Of a DNA stretch of 64,000 nt, positions 48,270-60,300 are shown one piece after another. Each line of letters starts with the position of its first letter. Within the stretch, counting starts at the first letter, position 1. Position numbers and translations under genes: made by a program. Location: the NCBI GenBank assembly GCA_027604705.1, contig JADHYV010000002.1, positions 372,001-436,000 of the forward strand, given 5' to 3'. The DNA comes from Allomyces arbusculus. Its lineage: Eukaryota; Blastocladiomycota; Blastocladiomycetes; Blastocladiales; Blastocladiaceae. The notes under the pieces were generated by a model that saw only the letters and a list, made by a program, of their open reading frames with translations, ran no database searches and had not been told where the DNA came from.

Positions 48270-49073
48270 TCAAATGACGCGCCGGACCTCAAAGAAATGC
48301 TTGAGGTAGTAAATCTGGAACAGGCACACGGCCACGAGCATGGCCACTTGCAAAAGCGACCACCACATGACGCGCGCGTTCGTCGACTCGGCGGCTACGT
48401 GAGTCGGTAATGAGACCGAGTCAGTTCCAGACACAATCGCGGTCGTGACCAGGAAATGACGGGGAACGCACTGTTGCGGTGAGCGCGCTCGCGCGTGATA
48501 ATGTACTGCTGTTCCTCCTTGATGCTGTGAATGTCGCGTGCAAGCTCGTTGACAACCTCCATGACGGGATCCACAATGGCTAGAGGCACATGAACCGCGG
48601 TCAGCCTACCATCCTCTCTACCTCTCTCAACCATCCACGTCCCGTCGCGGCTCGGCGCGCGCAAAAGCAAGCTACGTGCCTTTCGGATCGACCGGCGGCA
48701 CATCAGCACCACGCACGCTAAACTGCACCAGCTTTTCGGAAATCGAGCTCATTTGGTTGCTAAAGCAGTACGTGTACTTGCCCGCGATACTCGGAATCAG
48801 CTGGTAAGTGCCCTGCGAGACGCGGTGGTCGAGCTGCAGCATCGCGTCGTTCGGGTCGGACACCCAGAAATCCACATCGAGCGACCCGCCTTCGCCCACC
48901 TGGAACGTGATCAACGTTTTTTGGTCGACGCGAAGGTCCTCATAAAAGCACGTTGACGTGTGCGGCGCCACGCGCACGGTAAATGCCGACACGACGGTTG
49001 CGAGCAGCGCGAGCGCAAGCGTGACGGCTGCGACAAGGTGCGGCCTCAGGACGGCGCGGGCAACGATCGACAT
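48270..49073 (-). CDS. EMP24: p24-family cargo receptor, Emp24/TMED2 type
   Basis: Minus-strand exons 49073-48680, 48579-48472 and 48394-48270 encode 208 aa. The layout is complete: signal peptide (LVAAVTLALALLATVVSA, cut before FTVRVAPH), GOLD domain with the two conserved cysteines (STCFYEDL and YTYCFSN) and VGEGGSLDVDFWV, a coiled-coil neck (VMEVVNELARDIHSIKEEQ, RERAHRN), a STNARVMWW entry into the TM helix, and the cytosolic tail YLKHFFEVRRVI with the FF COPII-binding pair. The tail and GOLD pattern fit Emp24/TMED2 (beta class). It cycles between ER and Golgi, packing GPI-anchored cargo. The first intron (48580-48679) appears to use a GC donor, AAAG|GCACGT; the second is GTGCGT. It lies downstream of ACMSD on the same strand. 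Confidence 0.93.
48580..48679 (-). other. GC-AG intron in EMP24
   Basis: On the minus strand this 100-nt intron begins GCACGT after AAAG and ends CTCTAG. It is phase 1 and joins PPVDPK to A-I-V-D-P-V-M-E-V with normal p24-family spacing. The nearby GT (six bases into the donor region) would give the wrong phase with this acceptor. Confidence 0.65.
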
Positions 49074-49778
49074 GGTGGCGGCACGACAGGAAGATGTAGG
49101 GGGTCGCGGGCAGCGGCTCACGCGCAAAACGAGATCTTGTCGAGCGAACGGGTCCAATGTAGGGCGAGGTCGTTGGTGCGTGCACGAGGTCCAGTGGCCG
49201 GCACCGAACGGGGATCAATCGGAACGCTGAGCGCTGCTAATCCAGGTATATGCGAGCGGCCGTCTCCTGCACAGAGTCGTGATCCTCCTAGCTGGGTGAG
49301 GCGATCAGCGAGTCGGCGAGCAGCAGTTGCACGGCCACCACGACAGTGACTGGAGCTCAACGAGCAGCTTCATGACGGTGCGGTGGGCGGGCGTGGGCCA
49401 GGGCGGCTCAGCAAAGCGTCACGTGCGTAACACGTCGACACCGAAATCCCAAATCTCTGACGAGACTCGAAATCCCACGGCTGCAATTCAAACACAACTT
49501 GAAGGGATTGAGAGCCATCCACGCAGCCGGTCCAGAACGGTGACAGCTGAGACTCGGGCGGAATCAACACGAATCCAATTTGCTCACAAATCTCCCTCCA
49601 TGAAAGATATACAAACAACGCGCGCGAGCTCGAGGGGCGCACATCACGGTCAAAGCAGGAAGTGCCCGGGCGCGCTGGGCGGAACGGCGATTGCAAGAGG
49701 ACGGTGAGCGATTTGACGAGGCACGGCGCAATGTCGCCGTCCTCACGGCTGTGTTAGCACTCGACAACCTATTGGCCT
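49074..49778. other. Intergenic region between ACMSD and EMP24
   Basis: This 705-bp gap holds the 3' UTR of ACMSD and the promoter of EMP24, both on the minus strand. Two open frames of 108 and 126 codons overlap here; neither has an ATG with good context or a recognisable family. I see no RNA gene or repeat. Confidence 0.35.
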
Positions 49779-50958
49779 CTATTGGTAGTTGGCCGCGTCG
49801 AGGTTCAGGAACTGCACCGCGTTCTTGTAGAGAATCGCGTCCTTGACCTCATCGTCCAGGTCACTCTCCTCGACCATCTTGCCCGGGTGGTGCTCGCCGA
49901 GCGGGAACGGGTCTGTGCATTCCATGAGAGAAAATGTCGGTCAGCAAAGCGCAAACGCAACAAGAACACACGGTGAGGGCCAAACAAAACGTACAGTCCG
50001 ACCCAAGCATGATGCGGTCCGCGCCAATCTTGGCAATGGAAAACTTGAGCGTGTCGAGGTCGTGGACGAGCGAATCGATATGAATCTTGTTGAGGTAGTG
50101 CGACGGCGGGTGCTTGGTGCGCGTCGCGCACAGGTCCGGGCGCACATTGAACCCGTGGTCGATCCGGCCGAGCGTCGCCAGGAACGCGCCGCCACCATGG
50201 GCAAAGCACAGCTTGAGCCGCGGGAACCGGTCGAGCACGCCGCCCATGGTCACCGAGCAGATCGCCAAGGTCGTCTCGCATGGCATGCCCACGAGCCAGG
50301 CGCCCCAGTACGGCTTCATGCGGTCGGGCGTCTCGGTCGCGTCGTTCCACGGGTGGACGAAGATGGCCGCCTGCAATTCCTCGGCCGCCTTCCAAAACAC
50401 ATCGAGCTCAGGCGCATCCAGGTTCCATGCATTCACGTGCGACCCAATCTGCACGCCTGCGAGACCGAGCTCCTGCACGCAGCGACGCAGCTCCTGTGCG
50501 GCCAATTCGGGCGCCTGCATCGGCAGCGTGCCGAGCCCGACAAACCGCTTTGGGTCCTCGGCAACGCACTGCGCAATGTGATCGTTCAGGTACCGCGACA
50601 GGTCGAGCGTGTCCTCGGGCTTGGCCCAGTATGAAAACATGACGGGCACGGTCGAGAGCACCTGTACGTCGACGGTCGTCGCGTTGCAGTCCTTGAGACG
50701 CGCTTCGGGCGACCAGCAGTTGCAGTCGATGCGCCGGAAAAACTTGCCGCCCTGCATCATGTCGGCCTGGCCGGGCGGGCACCCTTGGTGCGACAGCTGC
50801 ACCCACGAGCCGTAGCCGTACTTCTTGGCAAGGTCAGGCCACCGCTCGGGCAGGATGTGCGTGTGCAGGTCGATCTTGAGCCGGCGCAGCTGCGCGACGG
50901 GCGCTTCACGGGAAGCGACAGGCGCTTGGCGGGCAGCACGAGGCGAGGGCGAAGACAT
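49779..50958 (-). CDS. ACMSD: 2-amino-3-carboxymuconate-6-semialdehyde decarboxylase
   Basis: Exons 50958-49995 and 49912-49779 (intron 82 nt, GTACGT donor, CACAG acceptor) encode 365 aa; ACMSD is usually about 335, and the extra is an N-terminal Ala/Arg/Ser leader. Motifs of this metal-dependent amidohydrolase: DLHTHILPERWPDL (metal-binding His pair), the substrate-loop VQLSHQGCPP and FFRRIDCNCWSPEARL, IFVHPWNDA, LKLCFAHGGGAFLATLGRID (active-site His), IHIDSLVHDLDTLKF, and GSDYPFPLGEHHPGKM, where the intron splits the Tyr codon after the metal-binding Asp. The enzyme diverts the kynurenine pathway of tryptophan breakdown away from quinolinate and NAD synthesis toward acetyl-CoA. Confidence 0.93.
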
Positions 50959-51382
50959 GGTGCACGGCGGGCAATGGGCACGAAATGGGGCTGGGGGGAG
51001 AGCGTTGGAGAGGGGACGAGCGCGCGGTTCTGCTCTGGTGCGGGCACTTGTGGTTGCGCGTCGTTTCGGCGTCTTGTCCTTGGCGACGACGACGTTGAGA
51101 GGAGGAGCAGCGATGGAAACGAGAAACGTGGAAGGCGGAGATGTTGGTTGGGGTCATGGTGGAGCGCCCGGGTCATGGGTTGTGCAAGTCGCACGGGCTG
51201 AGGCAAATCTGCGCGTTTGCGAAAGCAACCCACCAACTACCTGTGCTCCGCCTCAGAGCCAACCCGACGCCTGCGGCCAAAACCACAGCTGGATCAAGCT
51301 TACCATCATTCGGCTGCAAGTCGTCTGCCAGCGTCTACTAGAAAATAAATATCCCAGTCCCAGCCAGTCCGCCTCCCTTCTC
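50959..51382. other. Intergenic region between dynein (3' end) and ACMSD (5' end)
   Basis: This 424-bp gap lies between two minus-strand genes and contains the ACMSD promoter. An AT-rich patch, GAAAATAAATATCCC on the plus strand near 51341, is the only conspicuous element; on the minus strand it reads as a weak TATA-like sequence far from the ATG. No gene is seen. Confidence 0.35.
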
Positions 51383-54300
51383 CTACTCGTTGAGCTGCAT
51401 CAGCAACGCCACGCCCTTGGTGATCCAGTAGTCGGCCGACCGGTCCGAAGGCAGGTGCACCGAGCACACAAAGTTGGTCGAGTGGCCCGTCGTCGACAGT
51501 GTGCCCGCACGCGCCGACGTCTTGTACAGCGGCGAAACGTAAAGGTCCTTGGTGGGCGCATAGTCAATTTCGGGAATGAACCGAATCTGAGGCATGCGCT
51601 ACATAACGTGTCAACACACCAGGTCAGACCTACGCGACTAACCAGCGCAAGAAGAGAAGCTGTACACGCGACACGTACCGAGTACATCTCCATCGGAAAC
51701 GAGTCCTGCAATTTCTCCTTGGCCCGGTCCCACCGCGCACCTTCAATAAACAGGCCGCGCACCAGCACGCCGTCAGACGCGTGCGGCCCCGTCTGCTCCG
51801 GCACTGCACCCGCTTCCGCCGTCGGTTCCGCGTCGAGGCTCTCGTCCGACTGGATCTGGAACTTGAACTTGAGCGAATCGATCGGAATGTTGTACTTGCG
51901 CGCGTGGTTTTGGAACACGCCCGTGAGGAACCCTTGTGGGAAAAAGAAACCCGGCAGCCAGAACGTGCGCGGCTGGCCCTTTTCAATCCACACTTGCAGC
52001 ACCTGCACGCGCTCCAAAAAGTCGTCGACCCACGACGACAGCGGCTTGAGCGACGGGTACGCCACGTTGGCCCATGCTGCGGGCACCTATTCATTCGATG
52101 CAACCAAATGAGTTTGTGAATGACTATCCAGTGGAGAACAGCGCAAACGACGAGGCAACGCACCTCATTGTTCAGCAGCGACTGGAACACGAGGTCGAGC
52201 TGCGCGCTCATGACGACCAACCCCCGAATAGCCTTGACCAAGTTTTCGAGCGACGACTTGATAGTCGAAATCAGCCGGTTGAACCGTGCGCATTCTTGCA
52301 ACAAGACCGTGCTCAGCGAATTGAGCATGCGGCCTGAGTCGTCCGTCTGGAACATGACTTCGGCAATTGACTTGGGCTTGCCCGCCGACGTGGCGCGCGG
52401 ATGAATGTCGACCGCCAACAGCGCTGGAATCCGCGACAGAATCGACTGAGCCACGTCTGTGACGCGGTCCTCGGGCGACTTGCCCACACCCGACGACACG
52501 AGTCGCGGCTGCACGTCGAGCACCGTCTTGAGCAACCGCTTGGTTTCCTGGAGCTGGTAGCTCACGTTGGCGTTCTCGTGCATGCCAAACACGGACGGGT
52601 CCTCAGTGAACGGCAGCTTGTCAATATGCGCGCGGAATGACGCGAGGTTGCCGTCGGCGGGCGTCGTGTAGTGGCCCGACGGGCTGAGCGAGAAGCCGTC
52701 GTCCAGCACGTCCACGCTGTAGTACTTGCTTAGCAGCGTACGCATCGACCGCCGGTCCCAGTCATCGGTCACACGCCCACCAAATGTGATCTCCCCCGTC
52801 AGGTACCGCAGAGCATCCCACGGGATCGTGTTCGACTTGGTCAGAAAATTGCGCAGCACGACGAGCGACACTTCCAAGTCCGAGTTGCTCCAGTCGTACG
52901 AAATATTCCACCCGAGTGGCCCAAACTTTTTCCGCTCGTGGATGATGGCGTTGAAGAAGCACAAGCTGAACGCGAGCTTGCGGAATCGCCCGCCCTGCGG
53001 CGGCGAGTGGTCAAACACGTTGGCCGGAATGTCGGCAAACGACCGCGCCAAGTTGGCGCGCAACCCCTTGGGCGGTTCGTTGGTCACTTTCACCGACTCT
53101 TGCAGCACCGCAGCCGGGAACACCTTGGACGGCATCGATGACAAATAGAGCCGGAACGTGTTGTGCGCCTTGATCTCGCCCGATGAGATTTCCTTGACCT
53201 TGGCCTCAAGCTTGGTCATCCACGACGCGGCCAAGTGGCAGTTTTGCAAGAACAGCCAGTCGCCGCTCTCCACCGTCTTTTGCAGCAGGGCCTCGGCAAT
53301 TGGGCCTTGACCTTGACCGAGCGAAATCATGTGCAGACGCTCGCTGAAGCCCATGCCCGACGCGAGCTTGAGCAGGCCCGAGACCGGGTCGGACCCAGAC
53401 GACAGAATGAAGACGAGCGGTGTCGTCGAGCTCATGTCGCTGTAGACGAGCTTCAAGTCGAGCGGTGGGATATCAATGTACGGCGCGCCAATGTTCTGCC
53501 GGATAAAGCTGAGCAACGAGGCCACGACGAGCTCTTCGCGCAACACCTTGACGAGTAGGAGTCGCTGGAAGTCAGTAATCTTGTCGCTCGGGATGCCCGG
53601 GATTGCGGCCGCAAACGGGTCGTCAGCTTCAATGTAAGTCTCCCAGTCGAGCGTGTGGCTCGAGACGTGGTCGGCGAGCTCGGCAAACACAGGCACCGCT
53701 GCGCTGAGCGAGCAGCAGTTGCGCCACATCGCATCGGTCAGCCAGCGCGTCACGGGCTTGGTCGGGATCTGCTGCGTGAGCGTTGCGGCGCCGCGCAAGA
53801 AGAAATTCCACTCGTCGTCGGAAATGTCGCCGCGGTCGCGCATGACCGAGATGCAAATCATGAACGAGAAGATGGTCTTGTGCTGCTCAAACAGACCGCG
53901 CGATACGTTGCGGAACACGGACATCATAATATCGTCGCACAGGAACTTGACGTGCTCAGACAACTCTTGGCCTTTAGGACTGTCAATGATGCACTGCGTG
54001 AACAGATTCTTGAAGTACTTGAGCGAGAACTGGTACATTTGGTCAATCTCGGCGAGATCGGCCACGACAAAGTACAGAATCGAGCCGCGCAACGCGACGG
54101 GCCGGTACTTTTCACGCGCCGAGTTGATGGCCTTTTCCGTCTGCTCAGCCTGGATGAGGCGGTCCGTGATGGCGCCCGACGTGACCTTGGACTGGTTGAG
54201 CGTCAAAATCAGCTCCTCGTCGTCGAGAATATTGCCTTGCGAGTTGTAAAGCAGCCGCAAGATCTTCTCTTCAATGTCCTTGAGCTGGCGCTTATCGTTG

Positions 54301-57300
54301 GAAATCGACATGATGAGCGTGTTGCGCTGCTCCTCAAGCTCGGGCCGCTCGAGCTTGACCACGTCGGCGAGCAACTGGCCCTCGAGACCCGTCTTGGTGA
54401 CCGTGAAATTGATGACTGTGACCTTGATGCATACCTCGGGCAAGTAGTGCGGGTTGGCCATCTTGGTCGTGATATATAGCTTGAAGTTCTTGTCATACTC
54501 GACGAGCGTATCGCCGAGCTTCATGAGCAGCCGCCCGCCCTGTCGAATCGTCTGCTTGAGCAACAGCGGCTCAATAGCCGGGTCGAGCTGCTCGCCCACG
54601 TCTTCGACCAGCACCGGCTGACCCATGCGAATTGCATTCTCGAGCGCGCGCAAAAACTTGGGGTCCGACAGCTTGACCACCTTGAGGTCACTGGCTGCTT
54701 CCATGTTGCGAATCCACCGGTTGGCCTGGCCTTGCGGGTCAATCATAAGCGGCCACCGCCGCCCGCGCGTCACGAGAATGCCGTTCTCAGTGGACAAGTC
54801 GTCCGCCGGCAAGCCCTGAACATTCCACTCGCGTGTCTGAACCGGATCGCCGAGCTGATCTGACAGCGAGAAATTCTCGGCCACAGGCACGCCGAGCTCT
54901 TGGCACTTGCCGATCCACTGCGCGATCATGTCCTTGCGGTACCCAGACGTGAACGCACCGAAATACGCGACACACGCCGCGCCGATAAAAACGTTGCCAA
55001 CAATCTCGTCCATTTGCTGGTTGAGCAAGCCGACCGACGCCGTCCAGCGCACTTGTTCGTCAGCGAGCGCCGTCGTGAGCTTGCTCGCGCGCTCGAGCCG
55101 CTTGGTCGTCTGCTCCATCTTTTCGGACAGAATGCGCTTGCTGGCAATCGACTCTTCGTACTTCTCCTTGAGTTTCTGCAGCTGGTCCTCGACCTCCTGC
55201 AGCTGGCGCTGCTTTTCGTCGAGTTTGGCCTTGGTCGTCTCGAGACTGCTCTGCGCCTCGGTCAGCCGTTTGCGCTTGGGCTCGACTTCCTTGTTGACGC
55301 GTGTGTAAATATCCATGGCGAGCACCCACATGCACATCGACCGTGCGGCCCGGGACACCTTTTCGACAGCCTCGGGCGTGAAACTTGGGTTCTCAATGTA
55401 CTTTTTCAGCTTTTTGGCGAGCGCGTCGTTAACTGAGTCCTTGTCGTAGTCTTGAATTTTTTTCAGGAATTGCGGGTCGCCGAGCAGCTTCTTGGCGCTG
55501 TCCCAGTCGGGCTTGACCTTGAACAAGATACACACGGCCTCCAAGACCATGACGACGAGGTCGGGTGGCTTGGCAAACGCCTTCATTTCAGCCACGTCCT
55601 TCTTTTCGAGCGAGTCGAGAGCCTTGTAGGCCGCTTCGAGCGCCGGTAGCGCCTCGTCAAGATCCTTTTGCGCCTCGCGTGCAATTGCCTCGGTCTGCTC
55701 GGCCTGCAGCTTGACGACCTTTTCCTCCTCGGCCACCACCTTCTTGACGCCGTCGGCCGTCTCCTGGTCCTTGGCGATCTTGATCATGAGCGTCTCCACG
55801 TCGGCTGCCTTTTGCTTGAGTTCTGGGCCGAGCTGCTGCAGCGTGACTTGCATCTTGGCGACAAGCTCGTTAGTCTCAGTGAGCTTGTGCAAACCATTCT
55901 GCAGCCGGTCGCGTGCGGCGCCAATCTCCTTGCGCTTCTCCTGCAGCATGCCAATGTACAGGCTGATAAGCTCGAGGTAACTGGTCGGTGTTGTGTAGAA
56001 CCGGCGGCGCAGCTCGGCGTAGAACCGTGCAGCCATGGACGAGACGGACGTGTGCACGTCGACGCACAGCGTCGACATCTTTTCCTTCATGTCGTCAGAC
56101 CCGAGATCGACAAACTCGAGGAACCGCTTCGACACGGACAGCAGCGCCTCGCGCGGCCACTCGTCAAACCAGTCGATTGCGCAGCAATTGACAAGCGACG
56201 GGAACATGCGGCACCGGTTTCGGAACGTATCACCGACCGGGCTCGTCGCAAACACAATGTGCAGGTTATCTCGCGCGCGGTTCACAAAGAACTGGTAGAC
56301 CGAGTCGCGGTCCTCGGGGTACCCCTTGTCGCGCGCAATCGGCCGCAGGTTGCCAATAATCTGCTCGCGCTCGTCCATGTCGAACAGGTTTGGCACGTCG
56401 CCCGTGTTGAGAATGCCATTGATGTCCTCGAGGAACGCCTCGGTCTTGATCTGCGTGTCGTTGAGCAAAAACACCGTGTTCTTGCCCTCCACGCCGGCGA
56501 TCCGGTAGAGCTTCTTAATGTCCTCACGCCACTCGATCGTGCCGTAAGTCCGCGTCAGCTCAATCTCGACGCACTGGTACTCGGCCATGTGCGACGCGAG
56601 CCGTGTCAGCGATTTCTTGCCCGTGCCGCCGATCCCGACCAGCAACGCGTTACCGCGCGGCTGCCGAATAATACGAGAGATGCGCGTCACGTGCTGCTTA
56701 GCGTCGAGGAAGAAGATGAGCCGCATATCGCGCGACAACGTGACGTTGTACTCTTCGAGGTAGTCTTCCAGCAGCGTACCGAGCGAGCTCATGTCGGTAA
56801 ACTGCGCGTACACGCGCTCTTCGCGTGGCACACCGCGCTTGCCAAAATCGCCAAACAAGATTGGGTCCGACGACAGCGTCTCGGAGAAGTTCTTCGACAC
56901 GAGCTCCTCCATCAGCTTGCCAAAGTAGGCGCGGTCAGGCTGGTCGATCAGACGGTCGTGGAATACGCGTGCGGCTTCGTGCGCAAACACGGCGACTGCG
57001 TTCATGCGCGTCGTGACATTGACGGGTTTGATTTGCGTGATGCCTTGAATGACCTTGGACAAATCGCGCAAGTTGAACGTGTAGTGCGACTTGGCGGGCG
57101 TCGGTAGCAGCTCGGCGCACATGCGGTTGTAGAGCTCAATACTGCTGTTGACAACGGCCTCGGACACGGACCGCACGTCCGACGAGAAGGGCTTGAGGAA
57201 CCCATCGAGAATGCTCTTGAAAATGCGCGCCAAGCTCGCGTCCGACGGCATTGGGATGTTGAGCACATTGAAGTGCCGGATCAACCGCGGCGTGATCGGG

Positions 57301-60300
57301 TTACGCCCACCGCCCGGCGGCGCGCACGCAGCGAGCAAGCTCACGTCCTCAACAATCTTCCATGTGAGCTTGTCGCGGTCGTAGAAGCCGCCCATGTCGA
57401 TAAACTGCCGCAGCAGCTCGATCGGCGGCTGCGCACCGTACGTGTCGAGTTTGGGCATGTTCAGGTCGTCGACAAAGACGACAATGCGCGAGCCGACGGG
57501 TGCGCCCATGATGTTCTTCTTCTTCTTTTCGAGCTTGAGTTCCAGGTACTGCTGCGTCATGGCGCTCGTCGTCTGTGCGGAAAAGTTGAGCGAGATGGGC
57601 AAATAGTTCTTGGCCTTGGCCGTGCGCGCAATCAGGTCCTGCACAATCACCGACTTGCCCACACCGGTCGACCCGGTGAGCAGCGTCGGGAATGCGTTTT
57701 GCAACAACCGCTCTGTCAGGTACTGGAACCGGACCGTATCCATGGTTGGCACCATGATCTCAAAGTAGGGCACAGTCGGCGAATACTGGAATGGTGTGAC
57801 GAGGTCGTCCCATGGCGCGAGCGTGCGCTGCTTGACGTGCGCGTAGAACGAGTAGATTGTCGACCCGCCCGGGATCGGGCAGTCGACGGTGGGCCCGTGC
57901 TCAAACAGCTCGCGCGCAAACGTGTCAAACAGGTCCTGGCACGACTCGTGCATCGTGCCGCCAATCGACCACGTAAAGCAGAAGATAAACAAGTAGCCGA
58001 GCAGCGCCTTCCAGTCGCTTTCGCCCATGGGCTTCCAGTCGACCTCGGTCAGGAAAGTCGACATGAGCCGGCACAGCGACGCGACCAGGTTCAGATTGAC
58101 GGTCGGAACCAGCTCCTTTTGCTTGCGCGCAAACTTGAGCCCTTCGTCAATGCTGTGCTCCATGAGCAAGTTGACAAAGTCTCGCTGCTCGGGCGAGAGC
58201 ATGCCGCACTGCGTCGAGAGCCAGCGCATGACCGACGGGCGCCAGCCCAGGTTAGCCGGGTCCATGTAGACCATGCCGCATCGACTGACCGTAGCGGGCT
58301 AGACAATAAAATCGAGCGAGGAGCTAGTCAGTTGTTGCGATCCCGACGCGCGAAAAAGCATCACCATAAAAAGCACGTACCGACGCAACCGCAAGATCCA
58401 TGACTTCAAACATCATGCGGATCGAGTTCGACAGCTTGATGCGCTCGCCATTGGTCAAACACAGGAGCTTGTTGTCGTCGAGTACCGTGTTCATGTTCTC
58501 AATCCAGAGCGCGTCGACGGGCCCATCAAACACGGTCCACTTTTCGTCGGGGCTCGGATCAGCGACTTGCTGCCGCGTCACATTGCCAATCAGCCCGTCC
58601 TTCCACTCCATGGTTGCGAGATTCACGGCGCCATAGAGCTCGTCCATGGTGATGCACTTTGGATTGAGAATTGACAGCTGTACGGCCTCGGACGCGTCGG
58701 GCTTGGTCTTGTGCAAAACCGACATGGCCTCTGCAAGCACCTGGTACGCGACCGTCTTGCCGCCGCCCGTCGGCCCGACCAACATGACGCCGTGCCGCAC
58801 GCGCGTCGTGTCGTAGAGCTGAATGATGCGATCGACAAACTTGGGTACGACGACGTAATTTCTTGATGCAAGCACCTGCTCGATCGCGGCTTTGAGCGCG
58901 CCGAAATCCTGGTCCGGGATGACGACGCCCGGGAACAGGTCCTGCAAAATACCGAGGAACAGCGGCACGTCGTCGGCCAAAAACTTGGGCAAGTTCGAGT
59001 CACGCAGCGACCGGATCAAGACTACGTTTTCGGAAATGGTCGGGTTCGCGCGCTTGAGCTGCCCGGCCATGACCAGCACCGACTTCACGGCGCGCATGCC
59101 GAAATCGTAGTGGTCTTGCTGTGACAGCTGCTCCGAGCACAGCTTGTAAAGGTTGACGACCTTGCCGGCGAGCAGCTTGGCGTCCTCGAACCCTTCCGAG
59201 TAGAGCATGATTTCGGCAATCAGGCCATAGTCGGGGATCATCATGGCAATCGGCCGGAAGAGCGCCTTCAAATTGTCGGGCAGCTCCTGACGGCCTGCGT
59301 AGCCCGGGTTCATGGTGATGTAGGCCGCGCACGACGGGATGAGCCGGATCTCCTTGCCCTCGAACATGAACCGCGCCACGTTGCCGTCCTTGGCCGTCTT
59401 GATCGTGAGCAGCTGCTGCGCAATGACCGAGAGCACCTCAATGTCGATGCGGTTGAACTCGTCAAAGCAGCACCACGCGCCCGACTGCGCGAGCCCAGCA
59501 AAGAACTTGCCCATCATCTTGTAGTCGAGCGAGTCAGAACAGTTGAAAACGACACATTGCCGCGCCAGGGCCTTGGCCAAGTCCTTGACCGTCTCCGTCT
59601 TGCCCGTGCCAGCGGGCCCGAGCGGCGACCCGCCGAGGTTGATGGCAATGGCGCCCGTGAGCGTCAAGTAGCATCGATCGGTCAGCGGCGTAATGACGAG
59701 ACGCGGCGAGCACCCGAGGTACTCGCAACCGTAGTTGAAGGCCGTGTCCGACATGCGCACGACGCACACGTCCGTGTCGGGATCCCAATAATACCGCAGC
59801 TGCTTGAGCCATCCAAAATCGTTGAGCGACGACACGCCCGTCTCAACCATTTCAATCAAGATGTCGCGCGCGTGCACGTCAATCGTGATGAGCGCGCCGA
59901 GCACGGCACGTTGCAGCTTGGTCAAGTCGCCGCGGACAATCGCCGCGACCTGCGACAAGTTCGCAATCGACTTTTCCTTGAACTGCCGCAACGCCTCGAT
60001 GGGTTTGTCGCTTTCGAGCGCCTGCGAAACTTCGGCACACCACATGATTTGCGACGCCGTCAAGACCACTTGGCCCGCGTGCTCGAGCAGCCATTTGGGC
60101 CGGTCCTCAGGCGCAAACTCGGCGAGCGCGACCTTGAGCATGCGCCGCACCGTCGCAAACATGGTCTCTTCCACGGCCGAGAGCCACGTTTCGACGTTAC
60201 CGCGCGCCTTGAGTGGCTTGTTGAACGTGACTTTCTCACCCTCGGGCGAGATCATAGCCAGAATGTCGATACTCTTGGGCTCGGGCGAGAACTCGAGCGA

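Noticed and set aside
49370-49696. 108-codon minus-strand frame with a protein-like stretch between ACMSD and EMP24
   Set aside because: It has no ATG, no recognisable family and no splice-supported extension.
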